From: Cristatella mucedo
Lineage: Eukaryota > Bryozoa > Phylactolaemata > Cristatellidae
DNA: 64,000 nucleotides
Assembly: GCA_009760855.2 (NCBI GenBank)
Contig: WPIO01000080.1
Location: 615,001-679,000 of the forward strand
Direction of reading: 5' to 3'
In this document: positions 22,581 to 33,300 of the stretch, piece by piece
How the letters are laid out: the number at the start of each line of letters is the position of its first letter
Numbering within the stretch: position 1 is the stretch's first letter
Notes under the pieces: model-generated
The model's database searches: none
Told to the model about the DNA's origin: nothing
What the model saw: only the letters and a program-made list of their open reading frames with translations
Program-made: the position numbers and the translations under genes

Positions 22581-24100
22581 GTAGCGCACGCGGCGGCCAC
22601 GAGCGCTCCGCAGGCACCGCAGGCGCGCGCTCGATCGCTCCTGCCGAGGCTGCAAGTAGCCGCTGTGCTCATGCGCTTGCCGCTCGCTTCTGGCTCGCCG
22701 CTCATTTGGCCGTCTCTCGCGCTCAGTTCTCACGTGCGAGCTACTTATTCACGTGCGAAGCGAGTCGTCACCTCTGGTCGCCGTCTCGAGCAACGTCATC
22801 ACCGTGTCCAAGCAGTACCCACGCTCGCTGGCGAACGACGGTAAGAGAAGCCGCCGCCGCCATGCCGCAGCAGCAGCAGGCCACGGGCGGAAGAGGCGGG
22901 CGCGATCACGGGGCTGACGGAGGCGCGGTGTGACTGCAAGCAGCGTCGCGACCGGAGGCAGGGTCGCTCGCTGCTTGGCCGCGTCGCGCGTCCTGCTACT
23001 TCCGGGTAGTTACTTCCGGCTACTCGCCGGACGCTGCGCAAGTCCGTCGCGTCGAGTCGCACGTCGGTCACGCCTGGGGCGCGTGTCGAGCGAGCGACAA
23101 CAGCGCGTGCTAGGGCCGCCCGCGACGTGCTCTGTACGAAGCTTTTGGCGTCAGCAGAAAGTTCGCCGCCTGCCCAACGTCGCGGCCGACCGCCGTCGAG
23201 CGGAAATCCCGGTCATAAGGCACCAATGAGCGCAGAGGACACGGCGCAGCCGCCGCGGTCTTGGCCCGATGGCTTTGTACCGCCGGCGACCGAGCCGTCG
23301 TGCCCGCCGACGACGACTTCTCCGTCGATTCAGCTCACCGCGTCGTCACTTCAAGGCGTCGTCGTCGCGGGAAGAAGAGAGCCGCGGATAAGAGGACCGA
23401 AGAAGCGTAAGACGCAGACTAAGTGAGTGATAAGCATGGCCGGCAGCCAAGGCGCCGGCGACGCTGCCGTCGCCAGTGCACCTCGCGACGGCAGCGTCGC
23501 CGATGCGTCCCCGCTCCCGCCGTGCCGACTCGAGAGTCACGCGCTCTGCAGCTTGCACCTGCCTCTGACCGCCGTACAGAACGCGCGCCCCGTCGTCCCG
23601 GTGGGCGATGCGCCTGTCGTGGCGCAGAAGTCGTTGCTCGGGTGGGGCGTAATAGGGCTGCGTAGTCGTAGTAGGGCTGCCCCGTCTGTCTGCCGCATCG
23701 TCTTTGGCGGCTTGCCAATCGCGTCTTTCGCGAGTGATGCAATAATCCACCTGACTACCACGTTTAACGATTAAGCGACCGCCAGTTACCTCTGCCGCTT
23801 GCGTAGCCGCCTCCCGTGCACTGCCGCACCATTAGGATACCTGTTGCGTCAGCCAGCCGTTGCTGCCGCCGACGCACCGGCGACTAGTCCTGGCAGCGAT
23901 GGTGGTATATGTATACCCACCATGATGTATTTATATATATATATATATTTATATATTTATGTGTGTATTGTATTTCTCTATGCTATGTGTGTGTGCATAT
24001 ATATATATATATATGCACATATATATATATATATATATAATTTTCATTCTGTTTGCGTCTGTCACTCTCTCGCTTCAAACTTTTTCTCTCTTCCTCTGTC

Positions 24101-24177
<77 letters not shown>

Positions 24178-26017
24178 TTCTCGCTTGCTCTCCCGCTCAG
24201 TCTCTTTCTCTCCATTTCGCTCTTTTTTCGCTTTCTCTCTCACTTCCTGTCTCTCTATCCCTTTTTCTCTCGCGTTCTCTCTCCCTTCCTCTCATTCAGT
24301 CCTGTTTTATCTCTCTCTCTTTCTCCCTCCCTTCTTCTTCGCTATCCCTCTCCCTCTCTCTGTCTCTTTCTCTTCGTTGTTTCTCCCTGTACTTCCCCTC
24401 ACTTTTTTGCATCCCTCTCCCTCACGTTCTACTTCCCTTCCTTTCAGCTTTCTCGTGCTAATAAAAAAAGGCGGAAAGTACAATTGGCCACATACGAGCA
24501 TTGAGCAATCGCCCATCCCATTCCTTTACAGAGCGTCGTGTAGCCAAGGAGAGCCCGAAGAAATGCTGCCGCTCAGCTCCGTTGCCAAGCGGATGGCCGC
24601 AGACACGTGGTCCCCGTGCGCTAGCGCGTCGTCGGAAGGACCTTCTAACCAGCTGCTGCCGTCAATGCCGGAGCAGTTGCAAGTGCCGCAGCAGCGGCCG
24701 CTGCTGTGGCAACCTGCGATACATAAACAGCAGCCGCTACTGCATCAGCAGCAGCCGACTCGTGAGCAGCAGCAGACGCTTTATCGGCAGCAGCAGACGC
24801 TGCATCACCAGCAGCAGCAGACGCTTTATCACCAGCAGCAGCAGACGCTGGAGCAGCTGCACGAGCTTCTGCAGGAGCAGCCGGAGTTTCAGCAACTGCA
24901 GCCAACGCTTCGTCAGCAGCCGGTGAATTACTACCAACTGCAGCAGCCCGTAATTAGGCAGCAACAGCCGATGCAAATTCAGCTCACTCAGCAACAGCTG
25001 CTGGTGCAGCAAAAGCAGCCGATACAGCAGCAGCTGCAAATGTTGCAGCAGCAGCAGTACCAGCAGCCGATGCAGCAGCACCTAATGCAGCAGCAGAAGC
25101 AGACAATTTCGCAGCAGCAGCAGTCCGGGCAGACGATGTTCGCCGACGAGCAGCTTCAGTCACCGGTGCTGCCGACTCACCAGCTGCTGCTGAAGCTGAG
25201 CAGTCACTCGTGCGGAGCGGAGGCGGTGGCTCCGTCGACGAGCGGCCATTGCTGCAGTGGCTCTGAGCGCTGCATCAGTCTTCTCAGCTCCTCAGTTGCG
25301 CAGCAGCCGCTGCCTTACGACGCCGCCATGACTTCCGGGAGCGCTGCGACGGCGCCGCCTCGCGGCTCATCGCTGATGGCTCGCTCTCTGCCGCCGCTGC
25401 GGCGGCCGCCGCATGAGACCCAGCAGCCGACCTCGCTGCTTTCACGGAGTGATTGGTCACCGTCGGCGGCTGGCGCGGCAACCGACACGTTCGCCGAGGC
25501 GGCGGTGGCTGAAGCCTCGATGACGACGACAACGACGACGCTGCAGGCGGCTCCGGCGGGAAGATTGCCCGGACGGAGACGCGTGGCTGTGAGCGCCGCA
25601 TCAGACCTGGCCGCAGCGGCGGCAGCGACGGCGGTGACGCACGCAATTTGGCAGATGAGAGAGGCTCCGGCGACGAAGGTGCCGACGGCCGAGGTCTCCC
25701 TCCCCGTGTCATTGGCGGGCCTCGCGAGCCCAGTGCAAGCAGCGGCGATTGTGGCGTGCGACGGCGGCGGCGAAGGCGTGACGACGGCCACGACGCCGGC
25801 TCCAAACGTGTACTTGCGGGCGCCGCCTCGATCTAGCGTGATTCAGGTCGGCCCAGGCGGCGGCTCGTCGCCGCTGAGGCCGCCGCCGTCTCCGGACGCT
25901 GAGCTATCGCTGAGCATCGACGCGGCGGCCATGGCCTTGGCCGCGTACGTAGATACGGATGCTGAGTTTGGGGCGTGGCTCGACACGGAGTTGCCGAAGA
26001 TCTCCTCGGAGTTGTAG
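22136..26017 (+). CDS. Runt-domain-like transcription factor, gene 2 (four exons)
   Basis: Exons 22136-22580, 22727-22840, 23155-23422 and 24532-26017 join with consistent phases (1, 1, 2) into 770 codons plus stop. Runt domain at residues ~66-181: LPGW against RUNX1 LPTHW, VPNGTLV against VPDGTLV, EHVATFGDLIFL against NQVARFNDLRFV, then CELLIHV and VAVSSNVITVSKQYPR against the final strands. The intron inside the domain and the 114-bp second exon mirror the RUNX Runt-domain exon, 105 bp in mammals. A PKKRK motif near residue 268 suggests nuclear import. Residues ~310-420 are Gln-rich and the rest Ala/Pro/Thr-rich, as in activation domains. RUNX1 DNA contacts R135, R139 and R142 are I141, D145 and E148 here; R80 and R174 equivalents are kept. 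No VWRPY: it ends LPKISSEL. Paralogue of the gene at 2025-7398. Expression is not provable here. Confidence 0.8.
22727..22840 (+). CDS. Runt-like gene 2, exon 2 (end of Runt domain)
   Basis: Acceptor CTCGCGCTCAG, then TT completing Val149. Encodes LTCELLIHV...VAVSSNVITVSKQYPR, collinear with FTLTITV...VATYHRAIKITVDGPR of RUNX1 with one extra residue. Donor GACG|GTAAGA, phase 1. The preceding intron is only 146 bp. Confidence 0.84.
23155..23422 (+). CDS. Runt-like gene 2, exon 3 (Pro-rich linker and NLS)
   Basis: Acceptor GGCGTCAG in phase 1; donor ACTAA|GTGAGT in phase 2. Encodes a Pro/Ser/Thr-rich linker finishing with RREPRIRGPKKRKTQTK, a classical basic nuclear localisation motif. In RUNX proteins a nuclear localisation signal also follows the Runt domain directly. 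Confidence 0.72.
23926..24040. repeat. (TA)n and (TG)n microsatellites in intron 3 of gene 2
   Basis: Three (TA)n blocks separated by TGTGTGTATTG-type DNA. Confidence 0.85.
24075..24380. repeat. Impure (CT)n polypyrimidine tract
   Basis: About 300 bases of TCTCTC with TTTC and CCCT interruptions, ending ~150 bases before the acceptor of the last exon of gene 2. The same-strand open frame through it is a microsatellite artefact. Confidence 0.9.
24532..26017 (+). CDS. Runt-like gene 2, last exon (Gln-rich C-terminal region)
   Basis: Acceptor CCATTCCTTTACAG; the first base completes a Lys codon (phase 2). 494 codons to TAG. Gln-rich from ~24670 to 25130 with interspersed Leu, His and Pro, then Ala/Ser/Pro-rich sequence, and an acidic-hydrophobic end (YVDTDAEFGAWLDTELPKIS) that could act as an activation patch. 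Three of the four other frames opened by CAG/CTG repeats are shadows of this one. Confidence 0.82.
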
Positions 26018-26499
26018 CCGAGTCAAAGCAACCGTGGCATCGATCGTGCGCGAGCGAGAGAGAGCACGGCCCCGCGTTGTTCGCAGCACCGGTCCATCTG
26101 TCTGGGTGCTCCAATAATATGCAATAATTTATGTATAAATATACTGCCCGCTCTCATGCTTTCTTGTCGTCACACGATCGAGTGCGGACGCCCTTGCCTG
26201 GCCGACCGCTCGGCCAGGCAAGCGGGTTGGCAAGTGGGTCGTCGCTCGAATTTTCACGTTTCCCACGCGAAAAGACCTCGTGCTAGTCGCCTCGTGCCGT
26301 CGACTCCCGCATAGACACTCGCAACATCGAATTCTCCGGGAAGGTTTATCAGCTCTAGATAAACGGGGTTAACAGTACGTGGTTAACGGCGGCTGAGATC
26401 ACGTTTACATATCTGCACAATAACCTTTTTTGGCTATCGCGCCCCGTGCAGGCGAAGTTTGCCGATTCCTCAACTCAAGCACACGAATTGAGAATGATA
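26018..26499. other. Downstream flank of Runt-like gene 2
   Basis: Probable 3'UTR. AT-rich stretch with TATAAATATA at ~26131-26145 but no perfect AATAAA. No other gene seen. Confidence 0.4.
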
Positions 26500-26905
<406 letters not shown>

Positions 26906-27344
26906 GATCGGGTTAAAGGCCTATAGGTCGGTATAGCTTAGAGGTCGGTTATAGGTTATAGGTTATAGGCTAAACGTCTTTAGTCAGATGAGGAATGACT
27001 ACGCGACACTCGGCTTCCAATAGGGAACTATTTTGGATTTGTAGGCCGGAAAAAGAGAGTGAATGGACGTCACAGCGAGCGACATTCATAGTCGAGCTGC
27101 TGCTTGATAAGAAGTAGGCGCAAGTTTGGCAAGAACTGTCCATTTTGCCGTGCACGACTATCAAGCCACCTGTCAGCGGCAGGGTTGTGCACCCATTGTG
27201 CGGCCTGAGTGCCCACTCTGGAGGGGCAGTAAACGAGAGTTGCTGAAGACGAAATGTCAGAAATACATGCCTAAAATGCGGAAATATTCGAGCCCTGTTT
27301 GCCCCTTGACGCCTGGCGCAGCGACACAGGGGAGCAGGATGATA

Positions 27345-27545
27345 TAATGTAATGTAATGTATATCCGTCAGTAACTCCACAAAGTCATTAAGACCATGTG
27401 GGTGTTACGCAGGAGAGTTTTGTATAGCGCACTCACAGCCTAAGCGGCTTTCGGTACGCATTCGGTAGCCAACAGACTTCGTCTTATGCAACAAAGAGAA
27501 AGTGGGAAGCATAGCAGAGTTAGGAGAGCAGTTGAGGTAGTGAGT
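27345..27545 (-). mobile_element. LINE family B, 3' end fragment
   Basis: Reverse complement of the family B 3' end, with the terminal (ATTAC)n tail TATAATGTAATGTAATGTAT at its left edge. Confidence 0.65.
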
Positions 27546-27801
27546 AGCATAGAAGTAGCAGTTCAGGACCGCTGAAAAAGATGTGCCATAGTCTGCAGTT
27601 GGAGAGTAGTTGTCGTTGCGTGCTCAGACCCAACGCGCTCGTTAAGATCGTTAAGTTTTGCTTTATTTTCTAGGCTTCCGTCGTGCGCTCTGCTTCCCTG
27701 ATGATTTGCAGCTTAAGTAGACGATTTAGTTTCCATGTAGCTAGGTATTTTATTATGGCTATTACCAAAGACTATTTGAGCTAAAATAAATTTATAACTA
27801 T

Positions 27802-28250
27802 TTAATTATATTTATGTTTGGATGCAGTAAAAGATAGAATGTTTAAAAAAGTAGTACGCGCAAAACTTGGCTCCCTTTGTCTTTTCCTTGGAAACCTCAC
27901 AGTCCGTTTCTTAAATGGCGAGAGAATTTGTTCAATCTGATTCAATAGAAACTGTTGCAAAGCCAACCAGTCTTTCTCGCCCAATTTTTGAAAGGAAATA
28001 ATTTGTTGTAACCTTTAATTTAAAAAATAATTTCTCAAGAGGCCATTGAAATTGACAAGGCCAATACAATTCTGAGTGTCACTGAAAGATTAGGTAACCT
28101 TTATATGAATTTATGCTGCACTAGGAATAGCAAAACCTCTTGGGAATTCGTCATTGGTTTAAGCCTCCTGGCAATGGCTTGCAGTTTACCACATAGTTCT
28201 TCTCAATCTAAATCTTTGCACTCTCCATGAGTAAGAGACTACGCTCACCG
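27802..28250 (-). pseudogene. hAT-like transposase relic
   Basis: Minus strand encodes KDWLALQQFLLNQIEQILSPFKKRT, the pattern W..L......I...L.PF...T seen before the catalytic core of hAT transposases. Preceding sequence (28250-28010) carries stops. AT-rich flank. Only a fragment. Confidence 0.3.
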
Positions 28251-28261
28251 AGAACATTAAA

Positions 28262-28403
28262 TAATAATTCATTTGTATAGCGCCCCAAGAGAACTTAATC
28301 TCTATTCAGGCGCTTCACATGTGCCTCGGGGCACGAGCCCACGACTTCAGTCAGACCTTGGTCGGGGCGAGCACCTTAACCGCTAGACCAAACCAGCTCT
28401 GTC
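28262..28403 (-). mobile_element. tRNA-derived SINE, family S2
   Basis: Reverse strand: A box TGGTCTAGCGGTTAAGGTG, B-box region GTGGGCTCGTGCCCC, then AAGCGCCTGAATAGAGATTA and GTTCTCTTGGGGCGCTATAC, the tail shared with LINE family A. Confidence 0.8.
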
Positions 28404-28559
28404 TGTGGGCATGTCGGGAGTCGTGGAGATATCATACAGGAGCCCAAGCAATTAATCATGCTGCTACTGAACTTCATTTGAGCGTCCTGTGATAGAGACA
28501 GCTACTAAATCTAGAACATCGTAATGAAAGTTCAACTTGAAACTTTCCTTGGGATCTTG

Positions 28560-28790
28560 CGCGACCTCATGCTGTGCTTCATAATCAAGCAAATCCTCGT
28601 GATGATCTAGCTGATTTCTTCTCTAGCTTTTTTGTCCTGTAGATAGACAACACCAGGGAGCCATCCCTGCGGTGGCAGCATCCTCCCTAGAATGCCGTCC
28701 CTCAATTCCTTGCAGCGCTTAAATGTCTAAATTCAAGGAGGCCACTAGCGATCGCGTCTTGAAGCTCGTATCCCAATAAAAAAAGTACAA
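28560..28790 (+). mobile_element. LINE family A, internal fragment
   Basis: Matches 45000-45200 of the long LINE copy: GATGATCTAGC.GAT, GTAGATAGACAA, CCCTAGAATGCCGT and TCGTATCCCAATAAAAAAAG. This is the region before the reverse transcriptase. Confidence 0.6.
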
Positions 28791-29471
28791 CTAATCCTTT
28801 GGACCCCATTCTTCTTGTCCTGCTTCTACAATGACTTTATCTGCTACTGCGCCCCTCCAATCTCGACAAATTTCTAGGTGTAATTCTCCTAATGCGCGGG
28901 CATAATCGCCGGCAGATTTTTTGTCTCTTTATAGCTACTTTCTTGCATAGACAAAATGCTAGCCTTCACGCTGAATAGCTGAGAGCAAAAGCAGAATACT
29001 ACTATATATGTTTACATAGAATACGCCAACCACAGGCGGCACATCTCATTCCCATTAAAAAGTCTTGTCTTGTGATTGAAGAGCCTGAGAAAATCTTCCG
29101 CCACGTGAATCTTTTGGAAAGTCGCTGTGAAAAAATTTGCTGCTGCCCCTTCTGCACTTAAAGAACAGACATGTTTCAAATATTATCAAACAATAAATTA
29201 ATATTATTAAAATAGTATCACATATCAAATATTATCAAATACTTTAATTATATTTTTCAAATATTATGATATTAAAAATATTAATGTTACTTTAATATAA
29301 GTATTCAAATAATATTATATACATTTTATTGAATATAATAATATTAATCAACTATTAAATTACCGAATATTATCATGTCGGGCCAGGGTCGCTGCAATCG
29401 AACTCCGGTTCCACTTGTAACAATTGAACTCTATTGTTTAGACTGTAACCTATCTCCGTCTGGTTTTTACT
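28791..29471. other. AT-rich stretch without recognised genes
   Basis: Includes ATATTATCAAAT-type direct repeats at 29170-29375. No coding feature seen. Confidence 0.4.
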
Positions 29472-29670
29472 TTACTTAGAAGCGGGACTGGTTTCTTCAT
29501 CTTGCTCATCCACGTGTTTTGCCGCTTCAATAACTTTCGTCTCTGACTCGTCTGGAAATATCAGTAGATGATTGTTGCTTCTTTTAGGTATTTTAGGAAA
29601 GAGCTCTTTGGCTTGCTCTTTTACCTTTTCAGCCCTACTCTTACAATTTTGAAACCCTTGTGGTTTTTTT
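29472..29670 (-). CDS. Unrecognised open stretch, possible 3' exon
   Basis: About 64 minus-strand codons ending in TAA. Lys/Glu-rich and protein-like (KVKEQAKELFPKIPKRSNNH, then FPDESETKVIEAAKHVDEQD). No family recognised; its upstream side runs into poly-A/T. It may be a transposon relic. Confidence 0.2.
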
Positions 29671-29926
29671 TTATTTATAATTCTGTATTAAAAAGTAGCT
29701 AAATTTATCGCTTTCATATTGCTCCTATGCTGTACCGCTCGGAGTAGAATGACTGACAACAAGCAGCTTTTATTATTGGCACAACGAGCCACTATTGTTT
29801 TTGGCATACAGTAGCCTCCCACCAGAAGTGAGAGGCTGCTTACTGCTGGTCGTCCAATAATCAATTGCAAAATCAATAATCAGTTGCATAATCACTAATC
29901 ATCATTAGTCAGTTGCAGACCGAGGC

Positions 29927-29953
29927 TACGGACGGACGGACGGACGGACGGAC
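29927..29953. repeat. (GGAC)n microsatellite
   Basis: Six to seven tandem GGAC units. Confidence 0.85.
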
Positions 29954-30157
29954 GTAGTTTCGGCATTCAGATATCTTGCAGTACCCTGCACCTCGGCCAG
30001 GCCAGCAGCCTAACGGAGCCGGCTACCCTGGACGACCGCTGCCTGTCTCTAGTGTTGACAATTTGACTGTCAGAAGCAGAGCGAGCAGCAGCAGCCAACA
30101 GTAAAAGCAAGCGGCACGAGACACGCGCGGCTTGCGTTCGCTTACTTCAGGACCTGA

Positions 30158-30285
30158 GCACTGAGAGGGACTCTGCACTGAGAGGGACTCTGCACTGAGA
30201 GGGACTCTGCACTGAGAGGGACTCTGCACTGAGAGGGACTCTGCACTGAGAGGGACTCTGCACTGAGAGGGACTCTGCACTGAGG
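30158..30285. repeat. 17-bp minisatellite, seven units plus a partial
   Basis: Unit GCACTGAGAGGGACTCT repeated without change seven times, then GCACTGAGG. Because 17 is not a multiple of three, the frame rotates through the array. Confidence 0.93.
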
Positions 30286-31214
30286 CCGAGTTTGTGCTAC
30301 CTTTGTCTGAGAGCTACGTAATCTTCGACGAAAAGAAGACTCTGGCTCCCAATTGCTGAGCCACCATTGAAGTTGACCTGATTTGAGCCCGATAGGCCCA
30401 GCTACACTACAGATATCATGCCTGTGAATACCACGGCAACTTGAGGCCTTTGACTCGTGACTTCCCATTCGCCTTTGAGGATTACGGCGCCTAGAGGCCT
30501 TTGGCACTTGACCTTGGCCTTTGAAGCTCTGGAGGAATGGACTGTCTAGTACCGCGATGGTATCCCTAGCAGCCATTGAGGATAAGAATACTACAGAGAG
30601 TTCTACAGTTTTTTTTGAGCACCCACATGATACACGACTCCACGGTGCACGACAACTCTGCGAGACAACCCAACGGCCACCAGCCACTCCTTAGTTGCTG
30701 GGCATACGAGAGGTTCGAGTACGGTAACCAAATCCAGACACTTCCGGCTTCTGCTGCCCAGCCCAGTTCCTTTGCTGCCTGTTGTAGCCGTTTTCCAGAG
30801 GACAAATGCACTTAGTCAAAGCGTGTTGTGTTTGCCTGCTGCCGCTTCTGCTATTGTAATTACTGCAGCAGCATCGGCCATTGATGTAATCACCACCTGC
30901 AGCAGGCGATTGGGCAATTGACTCGGCACAGCGTACGCCCTTTGATGTAAGGATGTCGCCCACATCAAATGCACTCACCCCTCCCCCCAGTCTGCGGTGA
31001 GTCAGCCAGCTCGTATATGTACCCGTTAAGGTAATAAATATTGGGTCACATTTACCGCTCACGTCCATGCTGTGTCTCCATGCGACTCCTCCGCAGGAAC
31101 AGCCACCTCCGCAGGAGCCACTGTCATACAACAAGCGCCTGCCCCGAGCTGCACGATTTTCGTCTTAACAAGTTTTTTGAGAACCGTTGCGTCGCATTGC
31201 TGGATCACGTCAGA
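30286..31214. other. Stretch with overlapping minor open frames only
   Basis: Minus-strand open stretches (to 30687, and 30691-31134) have mixed composition but no recognisable domain or convincing splice sites. I do not call a gene. Confidence 0.35.
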
Positions 31215-31306
31215 TCCATCAAGAAATAACTAGAGGGCCGCTAGGCCGGACTGGAGCAATAGCTAGGCCGGATCTGGCCTAAAGGACGGAGTTTGCCGAC
31301 CTCTGG
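31215..31306. mobile_element. hAT transposon terminal fragment
   Basis: Ends in AAAGGACGGAGTTTGCCGACCTCTGG. Its complement, CAGAGGTCGGCAAACTCCG followed by GGCC-rich DNA, is the usual form of a hAT (Charlie-like) terminal inverted repeat. The partner end was not found. Confidence 0.35.
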
Positions 31307-31334
31307 CCTAGATGGTCATGTGGACACTCTCTCC

Positions 31335-32300
31335 TATGTAATGCAATGAAATGTATCTCCGTCTGTAACTCCACAAAGTCATAGAGACCATAGGGGTGTT
31401 AAGCAGGAGAGATTTGTATAGAGAACTCACATCCTCAGTGGTTTCCGGTACGCATTCCGTTGCCAACCGACTTTATCTCACGCAACAAAGAGAAAGTGGG
31501 AAGCATAGCCGAGCCAGGAGAGCAGGTGAGAGAGTGAGTAGCATGGAAGTAGCAGCTCAGGACGGCTGGAAAGGATGAGCCACAGTCGGCAGCAGGAGAG
31601 CAGTTGTCGTTGCGTAAGAATTGTGGAAGCGAGTTCCATAGTCTAGGACTTGCTGAGCTAAAGCTTCTGTCGCCTACGGTCTGTAAGCGGAGAAAGGAAA
31701 CAGCCAGTTTATTGTCCACACAAGATCTGAGGGTACGAGAAGGCTGAAACGGGCGCAGCAGTAAAGCTAGATATGGAGGAGCCAAGCGCTGACGGATCTT
31801 GTAGGTCAGCGTAATGACTTTACTGCGTATCCGTTGATCAACCGACAGCCATCCTAGTACTTTTAGCGAAGGAGACACGAGGTCAATCCACTGGAACTGT
31901 AAAACTAGCCTTGCAGGCATATTCATAGCCATTTGTAGTGGCGTAGTTGGTTTTTTGGTAGCCTAGCCAAAGGGAGATTACAATAATCAAGCACGAGACC
32001 AAACTAGGGAGCTAGTTGAATTTCTTGCGAGCCACTGTGGAAGACAGTTTTTTAATCTTATATGGGAATCGGACGTAGTGGCTAGCTGTCAAAGCTGTCT
32101 TCTGAATAAAGCATTCAAAACTTAGGCAGCTGTCAAAAACGACTCCTAAATTTCGAGCCTATGGTGATGGTCGCACAACAGCATCATCTTTTAGAAAAGC
32201 AAACATTTATAATCCAGCCGCACGCTTAGGGGAGTACAGTGAGCAGCAGTTTTTGGTTTCGTCATTTAGTTTCAAGAAGTTTGCCGACATAAAGGATCGA
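31335..32300 (-). mobile_element. LINE family B, C-terminal half and 3' end
   Basis: Minus strand carries FMSANFLKLNDET (32280), then after stops WLSVDQRIRSKVITLTYKIR and SSASPRLWNSLPQFLR (31800-31600), the C-terminal region of CR1/L2-type reverse transcriptases, and the family B 3' end with an (ATTGC/ATTAC) tail at 31340. Confidence 0.7.
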
Positions 32301-32307
32301 GTCTCGA

Positions 32308-32440
32308 GCTGGTTTGGTCTAGCGGTTAAGGTGCTCGCCCCGACCAAGATCTGACTGAGGTCGTGGGCTCGAGCCCCGAGGCATATGTGAAGCGCCTGAA
32401 TAGAGATTAAGTTCTCTTGGGGCGCTATATAAATGAATAA
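32308..32440 (+). mobile_element. tRNA-derived SINE, family S2 (best-preserved copy)
   Basis: GAGCTGGTTTGGTCTAGCGG TTAAGGTGCTCGCC (A box), GGTCGTGGGCTCGAGCCCC (B box), then AAGCGCCTGAATAGAGATTA, AGTTCTCTTGGGGCGCTATA and an AAT/ATT-rich end. Homologous tail to LINE family A. Confidence 0.85.
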
Positions 32441-33300
32441 TATTTATTTTACTTATATTTAATGTCGGCAAGGCCAGCATTCAGTTTATCAGTGACCTCT
32501 CGTTAGACGATCACATCAGCTCCAGAGTCAAATCTGCCGACTTTCAGCTACATAACATTGCTAACATTCGGGCATGCTTAGATAAGGATACCACGTCTAA
32601 GTTGGTCTATGCATTCGTGATATCCCGCCTCCACTTCTGCAATTCACTGCTTACTGGCCTACCTGCATGTGCGATCAGGCGATAGCAGCTGGTACAAAAC
32701 TCCTCAGCTAGGCTTGTCTGTCGTTAGCGTCGCAGTTACCACATCACACCACTTCTCGCCAACCTGCACTGGCTACCAGTCAAGCAACGGATTAAATTCA
32801 AGGTTTTGTCACTCAAAGTCATTTCATTCTTTGGCTCCAACCTACCTCTCAGATCTACTCCCCCATCAGGCCAAGCATCGTACCACCCACTTTTCGGAAT
32901 CCGACAGTTTACAATACCTCGTACAAACCTCAAACCCTTTGGAGACCGTGCATTTAGTTCGTATGCTCCCAAAGCCTGGAACTCCCTCCCGACTTGCGTC
33001 ACATCCCCTGACTTGACCACATTAAAAAAGAACTTCAAAACACACCTATTTAGGACAGCATTTAGTGGGTCCCTGTGATTCGTCCTTCACGTGCTTATGC
33101 GTGCTGACACTGTGCATGCTGCCACTAACCACATTTGCATGCTCACCCTGTGCATGTCACCCCTAACCATGTTATTCACGTTGCTTATAAACCATGATAT
33201 TACTCACTATTCAATTGCATTTCTCCTTGCAGCAAATGTAGAGGACCTAGAGAGAGATTGAGTTCTCTGAGGGCGCTTAATCAAGTGCATTATTATTATT
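32441..33300 (+). mobile_element. LINE family A, 3' third
   Basis: Starts within the region after the RT core (SDLSLDDHISSRVKSADFQL-like, frame-broken), includes FGDRAFSSYAPKAWNSLPTC and LFRTAFSGSL, then the hairpin tail and (ATT)n at 33285-33302. Together with the SINE at 32308 it separates two halves of a LINE family B copy. Confidence 0.8.

Noticed and set aside
24053-24531. The gene 2 tail frame continuing upstream through the CT tract
   Set aside because: The upstream part is Ser/Leu from (CT)n; the consensus acceptor at 24531 in the required phase marks the real exon start.
24737-25805. Leu-rich and Arg/Ser-rich minus-strand frames opposite gene 2
   Set aside because: Complement of CAG/CTG and GCC-rich codons of the Gln/Ala-rich tail; no independent domain.
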